Below are positions 5,859 to 5,935 of a DNA stretch of 5,935 nt, piece by piece. Each line of letters begins with the position of its first letter. The stretch's first letter is position 1. A program made the translations under genes and the position numbers. Source of the DNA: an uncultured Oscillospiraceae bacterium (GTDB lineage Bacteria > Bacillota > Clostridia > Oscillospirales > Acutalibacteraceae); NCBI GenBank assembly GCA_902462665.1, contig CABQCM010000099.1, forward strand, positions 1-5,935, given 5' to 3'. Below the pieces are notes generated by a model. It ran no database searches and was not told where the DNA came from. It was given only the letters and a program-made list of their open reading frames with translations.

Positions 5859-5903
5859 AAAAAAGTAGTGGACAACAGACCGTGATGTCTTCTGTTCACT
5901 ACT
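5859..5903 (-). terminator. Rho-independent terminator of the gene at the right edge
   Basis: On the minus strand AGTAGTG and AACAGA pair with TCTGTT and CACTACT, with a three-base GTC bulge on the 3' side and an 11-base loop. TTTTTT follows at once (5859-5864), then ATATTTTTA. The stop codon of the upstream gene lies inside the 5' arm of the stem. It separates that gene from the PadR remnant. Confidence 0.8.
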
Positions 5904-5935
5904 CGCTGTATGGGGCGGCCAGCCGGGAACTCAGC
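5899..5935 (-). CDS. C-terminal end of an unidentified protein (5' part outside window)
   Basis: The minus strand from the window edge reads LSSRLAAPYSE and then TAG at 5899-5901, followed directly by TGA (5896-5898). Tandem stops placed at the foot of a terminator hairpin are what one expects at the end of a real gene. Eleven residues are too few to name it. In many Firmicutes jag/khpB lies upstream of mnmE, but this tail does not obviously match that protein, and some 700 bases with a decayed operon lie between. Confidence 0.5.
   Translation of the reverse strand, partial: LSSRLAAPYSE

Noticed and set aside
1..5935. CRISPR arrays, tRNA or rRNA genes, insertion sequences
   Set aside because: No regular repeat-spacer pattern, no tRNA or rRNA motifs, and no transposase or terminal inverted repeats were seen on either strand.

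Overview
The window looks like a chromosomal segment of a low- to mid-GC Gram-positive bacterium, most likely a Clostridia (Oscillospirales-type) gut organism. The grounds are strong AGGAGG-type ribosome binding sites, sigma-A promoters with consensus boxes and 17-nt spacers, a YoaS/YozG-type pair (DUF2975 plus a small HTH protein), a Hol44-type phage holin, and a PadR/DUF1048 remnant. No species can be named from the sequence alone.

Layout. Positions 1-641, plus strand, are a piece of prophage or phage remnant: the C-terminal part of an ORF6N-domain protein cut by the window edge, a complete small holin, and a strong terminator. From 655 to 5252 everything reads on the minus strand. In transcription order from the right these are a sigma-A promoter (5224-5252), mnmE (tRNA wobble-uridine modification GTPase) and yifB/comM-type AAA+ ATPase, 20 nt apart and evidently one operon. 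Next comes a consensus promoter (2159-2187) driving a DUF2975 membrane protein, a YozG-like Cro/CI regulator and a maltose/galactoside O-acetyltransferase-like enzyme, again tightly spaced. Both promoters allow the translation starts to be set with confidence.

The stretch 5175-5860 has no intact gene but is not empty. Read on the minus strand it holds a decayed PadR regulator-DUF1048 operon: a PadR remnant lacking its N-terminus and carrying an in-frame TGA, then a DUF1048 remnant with a frameshift, then possibly a nine-codon stub. At the right edge another minus-strand gene ends, with tandem stop codons inside the stem of a rho-independent terminator.

I found no convincing new defence or mobile system. 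The points most worth a second look are the broken PadR-DUF1048 module between the terminator and the mnmE promoter, a 17-codon frame fitted by ATGA overlaps between the HTH gene and the acetyltransferase gene, the AT-rich palindrome next to the DUF2975 promoter, and the phage fragment that ends at a holin with no endolysin in view.
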